From Mycolicibacter kumamotonensis (GTDB lineage Bacteria > Actinomycetota > Actinomycetes > Mycobacteriales > Mycobacteriaceae), in contig NZ_MVHU01000031.1 in NCBI RefSeq assembly GCF_002086285.1, forward strand, positions 1 to 56,363: 56,363 nt of DNA. The letters are read 5' to 3'. A program made the position numbers and the translations under genes. Of this stretch, positions 8,790 through 17,838 are shown in pieces (positions within the stretch are counted from its first letter, which is position 1; the number at the start of each line of letters is the position of its first letter). Below the pieces are notes generated by a model that saw only the letters and a list, made by a program, of their open reading frames with translations, did not search any database and was not told the origin of the DNA.

Positions 8790-9271
8790 TCCTCCGGCAC
8801 CAGGATTCCGGCCATCCCCGGCTCGGCGGCCAGGATGCCCAACGCCTCGTCACCGAACGGGTTGACCCCGCGGCCCTTGGCCAGCGCGTGGGCGATCAGC
8901 ACATGCAGGCATTTCACCCGGTCGGGCATCCCGCCGCCGGAGAACGTGGTGCCCAGCGGCTCGATCGCATCACGCTCGGCGAGAAAGGACTCATGGGCGG
9001 CCTGGTAGCGGGCGGCGAGCTCGGCGTCGTGCTGCAACCGGTCGGTCATCTCGGCCATCAATCCCGAGGACTCCAGCCGGCTGGCCGCAGCGGTCAGCAC
9101 CGGATGGGTCAGGTAGTACAGCGTCGGAAACGGTGTTCCGTCCGGCAGTTTCGGCGCCGTCTTCACCACGGCCGGCTCGCCGTTGGGGCACCGGTAAGAG
9201 ATCTCCAGGACGCCACGGGGTTCCCGGCCCAGTTGCCGGGCCACCGCGTCCAGGTCGGCGGGGTCAACCAC
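8780..9271 (-). CDS. DUF501 family protein (Rv1025-like)
   Basis: 163 residues from GTG at 9271: VVDPADLDAVARQLGRE, then CPNGEPAVVKTAPKLPDG, and a C-terminal CLHVLIAHALAKGRGVNPFGDE. This is the conserved DUF501 family found between divIC/ftsB and ppx in actinobacteria; its function is unknown. The frame stays open upstream to 9541, but that part is antisense or out-of-frame noise inside ftsB. The chosen start overlaps the ftsB stop by 8 bp, typical of this operon. Confidence 0.85.
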   Translation of the reverse strand: MVDPADLDAVARQLGREPRGVLEISYRCPNGEPAVVKTAPKLPDGTPFPTLYYLTHPVLTAAASRLESSGLMAEMTDRLQHDAELAARYQAAHESFLAERDAIEPLGTTFSGGGMPDRVKCLHVLIAHALAKGRGVNPFGDEALGILAAEPGMAGILVPEEWL

Positions 9272-9923
9272 CGGGCGCAACCGGGGCGGGCGGGCCGGGA
9301 AGCACCGGCGGCGGCCATACCTCCGGCACGGCCGGGACCGGTGGAGGATGCGGCGCATCGGCGATGGTGTGCCACAGCGCGGTGTACCAGGGGTCGCCGC
9401 TGGGACCGATCTGGCCCGGCTCGACACCCGGTTCGCCCGGCTGCTCGGGCGGCGCGGGGAGCTGAACCTGATACGGAATCTCGCCGGGCATGACGAATCC
9501 GAGCCGCTCCCGCGCCTGCGCCCGGATGTGCGCCGGGTCATCCATGTTGGCCTTCTGCTGCTGCAGGTCGGCGATCTGGCGGTGCAACGTGGCTTCCAGC
9601 TCGGATTGCTGTTTCATCTCCGCGTGCTGGGCGAAGAACGTGCGGACCGGTCCGGCGAGGGTCAAGGTGAGCACGCACATCACCGCCGCCAGGATGACCG
9701 CACGCCGCGCGGTGAAGCCGACCCGCAGCTCCGAACGCTGGTCGGCCGCCGCGGCGACGGACCGCTTGATCGGCTGCGCAGGTGATTCCGGCGCGTTTCG
9801 CGAGGAGCCCGGTCCGCGGCGCACCACCGGTGAACGCCGGGGGCGCGCAGGTCCCGCCTCACCGCCCCGACCCGGCCGCGACGTGGCGGCGCGCCGCTTT
9901 TCGGGCCGTTTCGGATCGGACAT
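9264..9923 (-). CDS. Septum formation initiator FtsB/DivIC-like protein
   Basis: 219 residues. A basic, disordered cytoplasmic N-terminus of about 70 residues precedes a single membrane helix (AVILAAVMCVLTLTLAGPV) and a coiled coil (MKQQSELEATLHRQIADLQQ), then a conserved ARERLGFVMPGE segment and a Pro-rich tail. This is the Rv1024 type, a divisome linker acting with FtsQ and FtsL. It lies 18 bp downstream of eno in the same operon. Confidence 0.88.
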   Translation of the reverse strand: MSDPKRPEKRRAATSRPGRGGEAGPARPRRSPVVRRGPGSSRNAPESPAQPIKRSVAAAADQRSELRVGFTARRAVILAAVMCVLTLTLAGPVRTFFAQHAEMKQQSELEATLHRQIADLQQQKANMDDPAHIRAQARERLGFVMPGEIPYQVQLPAPPEQPGEPGVEPGQIGPSGDPWYTALWHTIADAPHPPPVPAVPEVWPPPVLPGPPAPVAPGG

Positions 9924-9941
9924 GGCGGCGCCCCTGACGGG

Positions 9942-11231
9942 CTATTTGCTCTCCGGCGCGTAGCGGGGGAAGGCCAGCTCGCCGGCGTAGCGGGCGGCGT
10001 CGCCGAGTTCCTCCTCGATGCGCAGCAGCTGGTTGTACTTGGCCACCCGCTCACTGCGGGCCGGTGCACCGGTCTTGATCTGGCCGCTGCTGACGGCCAC
10101 CGCGAGGTCGGCGATGGTGGTGTCCTCGGTCTCGCCGCTGCGATGGCTCATCATGGTGCGGTAGCCGCTGTGGTGGGCCAGGGTCACCGCGTCCAGGGTC
10201 TCGGTCAGCGTGCCGATCTGGTTGACCTTCACCAGCAACGCATTGGCCGCGCCCCGCTCGATGCCGTCCTCGAGGCGCTCGGGGTTGGTGACGAACAGGT
10301 CGTCGCCGACGAGTTGCACCCGGTCCCCGATCTCGGCGGTCAGCGCCACCCAGCCGTCCCAATCGTCTTCGGACAGCGGGTCTTCGATCGAGACCAGCGG
10401 ATAGGAGTCGAGCAGCTTGGCGTAGAAATCGCTCAACTGCGCGGCGGTACGGGTCTGCTTCTCGAACGCATACCCGCTGCCGTCGGTGTAGAACTCGGTG
10501 GCCGCGACGTCGAGTGCCAGGGCCACATCGGTGCCCAGCTTCAGGCCGGTCGACTCGATCGCCGAGCTGATCAGATCCAGCGCCGCGGTGGTGCCGGCGA
10601 CGTCGGGGGCGAATCCGCCCTCGTCACCCAACCCGGTCGACAGGCCCTGCTTCTTGAGCACCGCCTTCAAGGCGTGGTAGACCTCCGCGCCCCAGCGCAG
10701 CGCCTCGGCGAAGCTGGGGGCGCCGATCGGGGCCACCATGAACTCCTGGACGTCGACGCCGGTGTCGGCGTGCGCCCCGCCGTTGAGGATGTTCATCATC
10801 GGCACCGGCAGGATGTGGGCGTTGGGACCACCGAGGTAGCGGTACAGCGGCAGGGCGGCGGAATCCGCGGCGGCCTTGGCCACCGCAAGCGACACCCCGA
10901 GCATGGCGTTGGCGCCCAGCCGGGACTTGTCCGGGGTGCCGTCGAGGTCCACCAGGGCCTGGTCCACCAGCCGCTGGTCGTCCGCGCTGATCCCGATAAC
11001 GGCGGGCGCGATCTGGTCGAGCACCGCGGTGACCGCCTTCTGCACGCCTTTGCCGCCGTAGCGGCTGCCACCGTCGCGCAACTCGACGGCCTCGTGCTCA
11101 CCGGTGGACGCCCCGGAGGGCACCGCGGCGCGGGCGAACGTCCCGTCCTCCAGCGCGACCTCGACCTCGACCGTGGGATTGCCGCGGGAATCGAGGATCT
11201 CGCGGGCGCCGACCTGCTGGATGATGGGCAC
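9942..11231 (-). CDS. eno: Enolase
   Basis: 429 residues, the standard length. It converts 2-phosphoglycerate to phosphoenolpyruvate. Visible signatures are the N-terminal ILDSRGNPTVEVE, GASTGEHEAVELRD, the metal-binding SIEDPLSEDDWDG, and the active-site loop KVNQIGTLTETLDA followed by SHRSGETEDT. It heads the eno-ftsB-DUF501-ppx run in the same order as M. tuberculosis Rv1023-Rv1026. Confidence 0.97.
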   Translation of the reverse strand: MPIIQQVGAREILDSRGNPTVEVEVALEDGTFARAAVPSGASTGEHEAVELRDGGSRYGGKGVQKAVTAVLDQIAPAVIGISADDQRLVDQALVDLDGTPDKSRLGANAMLGVSLAVAKAAADSAALPLYRYLGGPNAHILPVPMMNILNGGAHADTGVDVQEFMVAPIGAPSFAEALRWGAEVYHALKAVLKKQGLSTGLGDEGGFAPDVAGTTAALDLISSAIESTGLKLGTDVALALDVAATEFYTDGSGYAFEKQTRTAAQLSDFYAKLLDSYPLVSIEDPLSEDDWDGWVALTAEIGDRVQLVGDDLFVTNPERLEDGIERGAANALLVKVNQIGTLTETLDAVTLAHHSGYRTMMSHRSGETEDTTIADLAVAVSSGQIKTGAPARSERVAKYNQLLRIEEELGDAARYAGELAFPRYAPESK

Positions 11232-11318
11232 TGACTTCTCCTTGAGCTGGGTGGGGCTTGCGGTGGTTAGCCTATTGGGAGCCTAACGGTGGCCCCGGCC
11301 ACACACCTCATACACGCC

Positions 11319-12098
11319 TCACAAGGGGCGTCCGGCCGCATACGCGGCGGCCCAGTCCCGAACGGCGCGGGCGTAGATCTCCGATTCGTTGTAGGCCATC
11401 AGCGCCGTCATCCAGCCCTTGGCGGTGGCGAGATCCTTTCCGCGCCAGCACAGGTAGCCGGCCGCCGAGAGTGCGGCGTCGTCGATGTTGTCCGGGCTGA
11501 CGATGCCGTCGTTGTTGGCGTCGACGCCGTAGAGGCGCCAGGTCTCCGGGATGAACTGCATCGGGCCCATCGCGCGGACCACCCCGTCGTCGTCGGCCAG
11601 GTCCGGCTGCAGATTCTCCACGATGTGCAGGGTGCCGCCGGAGCCGTCGAGCCGCACCCCCCGGATCTTGGGCCGGACATCGCCATTGCGTGCCACCGTC
11701 GCGTGGTTGTAGCGGCCGTGATGACTCTCGATCTGGCCGATGGCGGCCAGCGTGGTCCAGCCGAGATGGCAGTTGGGGTTCTCCACCTCCGCCACCCGTG
11801 CGGCGTACGCGTAAGCCTCCAGCGCGGTGACCGGGATGTCGAGCAGCACGGCCCGCTCGGCGGCCCAGTGGTAGAGCTGGTCGGCCGGACGGCCCGCCAC
11901 CAGGTCGGTGTTCACCGGCGGGACCGGGTCCCCGGGCGGCGGCGGCACGCCCTGGGGAATGGGGTTACCGAGCCGCCAGCTGCAACTGGACGCCAGCAGC
12001 ACTGCCGTCGCCGCCACGACGGCGGTCGTCCGCAGCCAACGATGCGCCGACACCGCTCTCCCCAACCTCGAAACACCGATTTGTGTCCATCGTTCCAT
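11319..12098 (-). CDS. lpqU: Lipoprotein LpqU, lytic transglycosylase-like
   Basis: About 259 residues from ATG 12098; an in-frame start at 12125 would add nine. A signal peptide ends in a lipobox-like LASSC. The catalytic domain has GQIESHHGRY with the probable catalytic Glu, GPMQFIPETW, and a C-terminal MTALMAYNESEIYA: the SLT_2/MltB-type fold. It probably cleaves peptidoglycan at the outer membrane face. In M. tuberculosis it neighbours mazG (Rv1021-Rv1022); here about 25 kb separates them. Confidence 0.88.
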   Translation of the reverse strand: MERWTQIGVSRLGRAVSAHRWLRTTAVVAATAVLLASSCSWRLGNPIPQGVPPPPGDPVPPVNTDLVAGRPADQLYHWAAERAVLLDIPVTALEAYAYAARVAEVENPNCHLGWTTLAAIGQIESHHGRYNHATVARNGDVRPKIRGVRLDGSGGTLHIVENLQPDLADDDGVVRAMGPMQFIPETWRLYGVDANNDGIVSPDNIDDAALSAAGYLCWRGKDLATAKGWMTALMAYNESEIYARAVRDWAAAYAAGRPL

Positions 12099-12196
12099 GA
12101 CGGCTGCGTCACCGACGGCTTCCACCGGCCCGGGTCGCCCGGCCCGGCAGCGAAAAAGTCCGGCTTGCCAGCGCGAATTCGGCCGAGTCTAGGCGG

Positions 12197-12766
12197 CTAG
12201 CCGGTCAGCTCGTCGCGCTCGGAATCCGCGAGCAGTGCGTCCCGGGCACGGGCGACCCGGGAGCGGATGGTGCCCACCGGGCAGCCGCACACCGCGGCGG
12301 CGTCGTGGTAGGACAGCCCGAAAAGCTGGGTCAACAGCAGCGCCTCGCGCTGCTCGGCGCAGAGACCGGCGATCAAGGTGGTCACCTCGACAACGTCCTC
12401 GAAGCCGCGGCTGGGCCGGTGACGGTCGAGCAGCAGCTCGGGGTCGGCACCGGGCGCGGTGCGCGGACGCGACCGCAGGTAGCGGATGTGATCGGCGACG
12501 ACCCGGCGCGCGATGGCCAGCAACCAGGTCCGGGCGCTGGAACGTCCGGAGAACCGCGGGATCGCGCCGATCGCCCGCAGGAAGGTCTCCTGCGTCAGGT
12601 CATCGGCACTGACACCGTCGAAAAGATAGGCGACGAACCGCCAGACGTCTCGCTGGGTGGCCTTGATGAACGCCTCCAACGCCCGGGCGTCCCCGGCTGC
12701 GGCGGCGAGGGCGAGTGCGGTGACAGCGTCGTCCGCATCGGTGTGGACCCGGTCAGCTCCCGCCAT
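12197..12766 (-). CDS. sigC: ECF RNA polymerase sigma factor SigC (internal start)
   Basis: 189 residues from ATG 12766, preceded by AAGGTGGG at 7 nt, so it can be made independently of the longer frame. Sigma region 2 (LEAFIKATQRDVWRFVAYL, DDLTQETFLRAIGAIPRF) and region 4 (EALLLTQLFGLSYHDAAAV, CPVGTIRSRVARARDALLA) match M. tuberculosis SigC (Rv2069) nearly residue for residue. SigC has been linked to copper acquisition in M. tuberculosis. Rv2069 lies elsewhere in that genome, so the gene is in a different neighbourhood here. Confidence 0.92.
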   Translation of the reverse strand: MAGADRVHTDADDAVTALALAAAAGDARALEAFIKATQRDVWRFVAYLFDGVSADDLTQETFLRAIGAIPRFSGRSSARTWLLAIARRVVADHIRYLRSRPRTAPGADPELLLDRHRPSRGFEDVVEVTTLIAGLCAEQREALLLTQLFGLSYHDAAAVCGCPVGTIRSRVARARDALLADSERDELTG

Positions 12767-13597
12767 GAACACCCACCTTAAACCCGCCACTCCGACGCCC
12801 CTACGACGCATGGTCGTAGGAGTGCTCGAACGGTTCACCGACCGCAGATGACGGCGCGTCCTGCCGCGGCCGCGGCGGCCGGTCTCCGCCGCGGGCAGGG
12901 CATTGCCGGCGCCGGGCGCGGCCTCCCCCGAGCCGCCGCCGCCGATCCGTTGACGCGCAACCAGCAAAGCGAATAACAGACCGATCAGGACCGGTAGATG
13001 GCTGGCGATCCGCGCGGCCGTCACTTGGCCGTGGTAGGCATCGATGGCTACGTATCCGGCCAGGGCTAGGGCAAACACCCCGGCAATGGCGGCGACGCCC
13101 GCTGCCACGGCGGGCCAGACACCGGCCGCGATCATCGCGCCGCCCAACGCCAACAGCCACGCGGTGGACTCATGCAGCAAATGCGCCCCGGTGGCGGCTC
13201 CGTGGCCGTGCGCCGACACCATGCCGAAGTCGACGCCGACGATCTGCGCCAGCGCCATGGCCACCTGGAGCACTCCGACCGCGATCAGCGCAAGGCGCCG
13301 GTACCCCCAGCGCGGCCAGCGACTGCCGAAGCCGATCCCGCCGGTGACCGACGTCACCCCGGCGGCCGCCAGAATCTGTGCGGCCAGGTCAGGGCCCTCG
13401 CGAGAGCCGGCGTCGCTGTCGATCGCGGTCAGCTGGCGGGCCTGCGCGGCAGCGCCGACCAACCAGCGCCGACAGCTGCGGCATGATGCCAGATGCGCGT
13501 CGACCTGCTGCGCCGGCAATTGTTGCTGCTCACCGTCGAGCAGCGCCGACAGGGTTTCGCGCACCACCTCGCACCGCATGCCGCCATCGTCGCTCAT
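12197..13597 (-). CDS. Zinc-finger anti-sigma membrane protein fused in frame to SigC
   Basis: One uninterrupted frame of 466 codons. Residues 1-70 form a zf-HC2 anti-sigma domain (MSDDGGMRCEVVRETLSALL, then HLASCRSCRRW, an HxxxCxxC motif). Residues about 100-250 hold four or five membrane helices with a His-rich stretch (SAHGHGAATGAHLLHES). A basic linker of about 45 residues leads without a stop into the SigC sequence. Known zf-HC2 anti-sigmas are usually separate genes. The order, anti-sigma before sigma, is also unusual. The alternative is two proteins, because sigC has its own ribosome binding site (next entry). The cytosolic domain resembles Rv0093c-type proteins. Confidence 0.7.
   Translation of the reverse strand: MSDDGGMRCEVVRETLSALLDGEQQQLPAQQVDAHLASCRSCRRWLVGAAAQARQLTAIDSDAGSREGPDLAAQILAAAGVTSVTGGIGFGSRWPRWGYRRLALIAVGVLQVAMALAQIVGVDFGMVSAHGHGAATGAHLLHESTAWLLALGGAMIAAGVWPAVAAGVAAIAGVFALALAGYVAIDAYHGQVTAARIASHLPVLIGLLFALLVARQRIGGGGSGEAAPGAGNALPAAETGRRGRGRTRRHLRSVNRSSTPTTMRRRGVGVAGLRWVFMAGADRVHTDADDAVTALALAAAAGDARALEAFIKATQRDVWRFVAYLFDGVSADDLTQETFLRAIGAIPRFSGRSSARTWLLAIARRVVADHIRYLRSRPRTAPGADPELLLDRHRPSRGFEDVVEVTTLIAGLCAEQREALLLTQLFGLSYHDAAAVCGCPVGTIRSRVARARDALLADSERDELTG
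12800..12820. promoter_or_regulatory. Inverted repeat upstream of sigC
   Basis: CCTACGAC-GCATG-GTCGTAGG, a perfect 8-bp inverted repeat with a 5-nt centre, 34 bp before the sigC ATG and inside the linker of the fused frame. It could be an operator for an internal sigC promoter or a hairpin in the message. It differs from the island box (no GAGTAG core). Confidence 0.35.
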
Positions 13598-13701
13598 TGC
13601 GGGCCCGGACACAAAGATTCGCCGGCCGGGAACCAAACCGGGCGGCGATGCGACCACTGGTTGACCGCACAAGATCACGATCGTCAGGGAGAGGGTATTT
13701 C

Positions 13702-15225
13702 ATGAGCGCACCGGTCTGGCTGGCGTCGCCGCCGGAGGTGCACTCGGCGCTGCTGAGCGCCGGCCCCGGACCCGGTCCCCTACTGGAAGCCGCGTCGGCC
13801 TACTCGGCGATGAGCGCCGAGTACGCCGAGGTCGCCGCCGAGCTCGACGCGGTGCTGGCCGGGGTGGAAGCCGGCGCTTGGCAGGGGCCGAGCGCCCAGC
13901 GGTATGCGGCCGCGCACGCGCCCTATCTGAGCTGGCTGGCCGAGAGCGCCGCCAAGAGCACCGCCGCGGCGACCATGCACCAGACCGCCGCCGCCGCCTA
14001 CACCTCCGCGCTGGCGGGTATGCCCACCCTGGCCGAGCTCGCCGCCAACCACGCGGTGCACGCGGCGTTGGTGGCCACGAACTTTTTCGGCGTCAACACC
14101 GTCCCGATCGCGCTGAACGAAGCCGACTACGTCCGGATGTGGATTCAGGCCGCCGAGATGATGACCGTCTATCAGGCGGTCGCCGGGTCGGCGCTGGCGT
14201 CGGTTCCGGTGGCCACTCCAGCGCCGGCCATTGCGGCGCCCGCGGGTGAGGCCGCCGCCGCCCCCGGTTGGGAACAGCAGCTCAAGGACCTGCTCACGGA
14301 GTTCAACATGGGCTTCGCCGACCCGATCGCCAGGTGGCTGTGGTCGCTGTTGGGCGTGGACGGATACCCGATCGAGGCGTTCCCGTTTGCCAGCGCGGTC
14401 ACCCAGATGCTGCTGCAGGTCCCGGGGATGTCCCCGATCCTGGCCGGGGCCCTGGGCTGGAGCACCTTCCACACGCTGATGCTGTTGTGGCCGATGGGCC
14501 AGATCGCGGTGCAGATGGCGATCCCGATCGTGATGGCCGCCGCGCCCGGCTTCGCCGCTGCCGCCGGGCTCGGTGCGCTCGGCGCGATCGGCGCGGCGGG
14601 CGGTGTCGACCGGGTGCTCGAGCCGACCCCGCCGATGCCGGTAGGGGGCGCAATCGGTGTTCCGGTCGCCGCGGGCGTGTCGGTGCCGGGCGGAGCCGAG
14701 GTGTGCGCGTGCGCGGACCCGATCTCCTCGGCCGGCCCGACCGCTTCGGGCACGGTCAGCGCCGGCCTCCCGGCCGGTGGCGGCGCGGCCGGCGGCGGGC
14801 CGGGCGTCGGGTTCGGGCCGACCTCGTGCCTGTATCTGGTGGGCAGCGTCTCGTCATCGGCCCGGCAGTCCAGCGGCGCCCGCCGCTCTCGCGGCGCAGA
14901 GGAAGAGGCCTCGGAAAGTCAAGGGTCCCCGAGTGAGGCAACGGCCCAACAGCAGGCCCAGAAACGGCGTCGACGGCAGCGTGCCCAGCAGCACGGGTTC
15001 GGCGACGAGTACATGGACATGAACATCGCGGTGACGCCGGACTTCACCGAGCCGCCGAGCGCATCGGATTCCGGCGCCGGCACGCTGGGCTTCGCCGGCA
15101 CGGTCGCCGAGGCGGGCCGGCGTGCGGCGGGGCTGACCGCCCTTGCCGACGATCGGTTCGGCAGCGGACCGCAGATGCCGATGATCCCCAGCGGCTGGAA
15201 CGAGTCCCCCGACGCGCAGGGGTGA
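13702..15225 (+). CDS. PPE family protein, PPW subfamily (PPE2-like)
   Basis: 507 residues from ATG 13702 after GGGAGAGGG. The PPE domain starts MSAPVWLASPPEVHSALLS with WQG near residue 55. A central hydrophobic region follows, then a basic cluster (QKRRRRQRAQQHG), the stretch DEYMDMNIAVTPDF, and the C-terminal pair GTLGFAGTVAEAG and PMIPSGW that marks the PPE-PPW subfamily. The tail resembles M. tuberculosis PPE2 (Rv0256c). No PE partner is adjacent. It is transcribed divergently from the anti-sigma/sigC frame and converges with the LAL gene. Confidence 0.88.
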   Translation: MSAPVWLASPPEVHSALLSAGPGPGPLLEAASAYSAMSAEYAEVAAELDAVLAGVEAGAWQGPSAQRYAAAHAPYLSWLAESAAKSTAAATMHQTAAAAYTSALAGMPTLAELAANHAVHAALVATNFFGVNTVPIALNEADYVRMWIQAAEMMTVYQAVAGSALASVPVATPAPAIAAPAGEAAAAPGWEQQLKDLLTEFNMGFADPIARWLWSLLGVDGYPIEAFPFASAVTQMLLQVPGMSPILAGALGWSTFHTLMLLWPMGQIAVQMAIPIVMAAAPGFAAAAGLGALGAIGAAGGVDRVLEPTPPMPVGGAIGVPVAAGVSVPGGAEVCACADPISSAGPTASGTVSAGLPAGGGAAGGGPGVGFGPTSCLYLVGSVSSSARQSSGARRSRGAEEEASESQGSPSEATAQQQAQKRRRRQRAQQHGFGDEYMDMNIAVTPDFTEPPSASDSGAGTLGFAGTVAEAGRRAAGLTALADDRFGSGPQMPMIPSGWNESPDAQG

Positions 15226-15237
15226 TCAGCAGGTCGG

Positions 15238-17838
15238 CTAGGTGGCCGGCCCGTGCCAGACGATCTTCGCCAGTTCCTCGCGATCGGCGATGTCGAGTTT
15301 GATGCAGGCCCGGTAGATGTGACCCTCCACCGTGCGCACCGACACGGTCAGCCGCTCGGCGATCTGCCGATTCGACAGACCGCGGGCGATCAGCGCCGCG
15401 ATCTCGCGCTCGCGGGAGGTCACCGGCAGGGGCCGCGCCGCGGCTCTGATCGCCGGCGTCATCGCCCCGTCGCATTGGGTGGCAAGCCACAGCGCGCGCG
15501 CCGCCGACTCCGCGCTGTGCCGCCGCTTACCGGTACGCTCATACAGCGGCACCGCCTGCGCCGCGGCGTCCGCGGCGGACAACATCAAACCCGCGCCTTC
15601 GAATTCGACACTGACCGCGTCCAGGCCGGACGCATTCGAGGCGGCGACGGCGTCGGCGTGTCGGGCGTACATGGCCGCGACCGGCCCCTCGACGCGTTTC
15701 GCCAATGTCCCCAATCGGCCCGCGACGGTGCGGTCACCGAACCGGGCCGCATGGTGCAGCGCTTCGGCCTCCACCGCGTACTGGCCCGATGTGTGGGCGA
15801 GATCCGCGGCGGCGCGGGCCAAGTCGACCGCCGAGCGTTCACCGCCCTTGGCCGCGGCAAGCCACGCCTTGGCGATCATCACCTGCGGCTCCCACAGCGC
15901 CTCGTGCGGCCCGGTGTGCTCCTGGGTGTCCTCGAGGACGCGCTCCGCCTCGTCGACGTTGGTCAGTGCGGCGTACGCGCGCACCAGCAGCACCCGTGCG
16001 GGCAGCTGCCAGGGCAGGGAGGCTTCGGCGTTCAGCGCCGCGATCGCCTGCTCCATCGACGAGATCGCCTCGCGGAATCGGCCGCGATACGTCGCGACCA
16101 GGCCGGCCATGATCTTGGCGATGGCCCATCCGACGAACTGCTCGGCAGAGGAGAACTGGGTGTAGTCGGCCACCCGCTGATCGGCCAGGCCGAGGTCCCC
16201 GATGTAGGTCGAGGCCAGCACGTCGCCGTAGCGCACCATCACCCGCAGCATGCCGTCGGTGGCCTTCTGCTCGGCGCGACACCTGGCGGCGATCGGTTCG
16301 AAGTCGGCTCCGCGGCCGGCAAGCGGCATGGCGAGTCCCGCACCGAAGGCAGCGAAATCGATGGCCTGTTTGGGGGCCTGAGGGTCCGCCAGCACCTGCT
16401 CGGCTGCGGCCAGTCCCTCCTCGATCTGGTTCTGGTGGACCGCCATTGCCGACCCGGTGGCGTCCACGATCAGCTTCAGGGCCGGGTGTTGCACGCGGGT
16501 GTTCAACAGTGCCAGCAGCTCGGTGGCCTGCGCGATATCACCCATCGACCAGAACAGGATCGACAACCGCGGGATGCCCCACTGCACGAGTTGCAGCTCA
16601 TCGAGGTGGGCGGGATCGAAACGGGTGAGGATCTCGTCGGCTTGTACCGGATGCCCCTGCCACAACAGCGCCCGCGACAGCAGCTCGGCGGCGCGCAGAC
16701 CGCCGCCCCGCTCAAAGGCCGCACGTGCCAACCGTTCCCCAAGCGGGAGGTTCGACAGGAAGATCGCATCCTTGGCCGCGCTGACGAGCAGGTCCATGTC
16801 GACGATCTGGTCGCTGTCGATACACAAGTGCGCCAGCCGGATGCGGTCCGCGGCCGAATCCAGTTCACGGCCGCGAAGCACCTGCACGATCCGGCCCCGC
16901 AGGCTGCGCGACGACGCGGTGCCGACCCGGCGTCGGACGACGTCACCGAAGACCGGATGGCTGAACCGCGCGGTGGGGCGCCGACCGTCTTGGGCGACCC
17001 GGATCAGGCCCTGCACCTCCGCGGCGTCCACCGCCTCCTCGCCGGCCAACTCGCACAGCGCGTCGATGTCGAGTGGTTCGCACAGCGCCAACAGCTTCAA
17101 GGCGCCGACGACGTCATCGCCGGCGCGGTCGAGACGCTCATCGAGCAACGCCGCCAGACCGGACGGCACCGTCGTGGGCCCACGCAGCTGCCACACACCG
17201 TTGACTTCGGTCAGGGTCCCCGCATCGACGGCCCCCTCCACCAGGTGGCGCAGGAACAGCGGATTGCCGCCCGTCGATTCCCACATGACGTCGGCGCTGA
17301 GCCCCTCGAGCGTCCCACCGAGGACCGATTCGACCAGCGCGACACATTGTTCCTTGGTGAACACCTCGAGCTCGAGCCGTTGCAGGTGCCCGTCCTTCCA
17401 CAGCGCGGTGACCGCATCGAGAACCGGTTCGCCGCTGCGCACGGTGGACACCACCCGCGCCGCCCGCTCGACCACGAGCTGGTGCAGCAGGGTGGCCGAC
17501 AGTTGGTCCAACAGGTGTGCGTCGTCGACGCCGATGACGGTGTCGCCGTTGGCGAGAAGGGATTTGCGCGCCGACATCAACAGGGCGATCGGGTCGCGGG
17601 ATGCCGACGGCTCCACCCATTGCGCGAACACCCCCAGCGGGATACTGCGCGAGGACTCCGTGCACGCCGCCCAGTGCACCTGCGAACGCAGCGATGCGGT
17701 GACGGCACGGGCCAACGTGGTCTTGCCGACACCCGCGGAGCCCACCAGCACCACGCCGCGACTGTCCTCGTCGCTCAGCGAGGAGCGGATCGCCTCGTAT
17801 TCCGCGGGGCGATCGAGCAGCCGCCAGCCGCCTGCCAT
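15238..17838 (-). CDS. LAL-type LuxR family transcriptional regulator (large ATP-binding)
   Basis: 866 residues. An STAND/AAA-like ATPase domain carries a Walker A (GSAGVGKTT, residues 33-41) and Walker B (VIGVDDAHLL), then a long TPR-like helical region, and a C-terminal LuxR HTH (SREREIAALIARGLSNRQIA, VSVRTVEGHIYRACIKL). LAL proteins bind ATP and an inducer and activate transcription, often from sites near -40. It is the only dedicated DNA-binding regulator next to the hydrolase island, which makes it the best candidate to read the 18-bp boxes; its own upstream region lacks one. The start ATG is at 17838. Confidence 0.88.
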   Translation of the reverse strand: MAGGWRLLDRPAEYEAIRSSLSDEDSRGVVLVGSAGVGKTTLARAVTASLRSQVHWAACTESSRSIPLGVFAQWVEPSASRDPIALLMSARKSLLANGDTVIGVDDAHLLDQLSATLLHQLVVERAARVVSTVRSGEPVLDAVTALWKDGHLQRLELEVFTKEQCVALVESVLGGTLEGLSADVMWESTGGNPLFLRHLVEGAVDAGTLTEVNGVWQLRGPTTVPSGLAALLDERLDRAGDDVVGALKLLALCEPLDIDALCELAGEEAVDAAEVQGLIRVAQDGRRPTARFSHPVFGDVVRRRVGTASSRSLRGRIVQVLRGRELDSAADRIRLAHLCIDSDQIVDMDLLVSAAKDAIFLSNLPLGERLARAAFERGGGLRAAELLSRALLWQGHPVQADEILTRFDPAHLDELQLVQWGIPRLSILFWSMGDIAQATELLALLNTRVQHPALKLIVDATGSAMAVHQNQIEEGLAAAEQVLADPQAPKQAIDFAAFGAGLAMPLAGRGADFEPIAARCRAEQKATDGMLRVMVRYGDVLASTYIGDLGLADQRVADYTQFSSAEQFVGWAIAKIMAGLVATYRGRFREAISSMEQAIAALNAEASLPWQLPARVLLVRAYAALTNVDEAERVLEDTQEHTGPHEALWEPQVMIAKAWLAAAKGGERSAVDLARAAADLAHTSGQYAVEAEALHHAARFGDRTVAGRLGTLAKRVEGPVAAMYARHADAVAASNASGLDAVSVEFEGAGLMLSAADAAAQAVPLYERTGKRRHSAESAARALWLATQCDGAMTPAIRAAARPLPVTSREREIAALIARGLSNRQIAERLTVSVRTVEGHIYRACIKLDIADREELAKIVWHGPAT

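Noticed and set aside
8780..9541. Long 253-codon form of the DUF501 gene
   Set aside because: The first 90 codons are an out-of-frame reading of ftsB; family similarity begins at GTG 9271.
12800..12820. Inverted repeat as an eleventh island box
   Set aside because: It lacks the GAGTAG/CTACTC core and the spaced -10, so it is treated separately.
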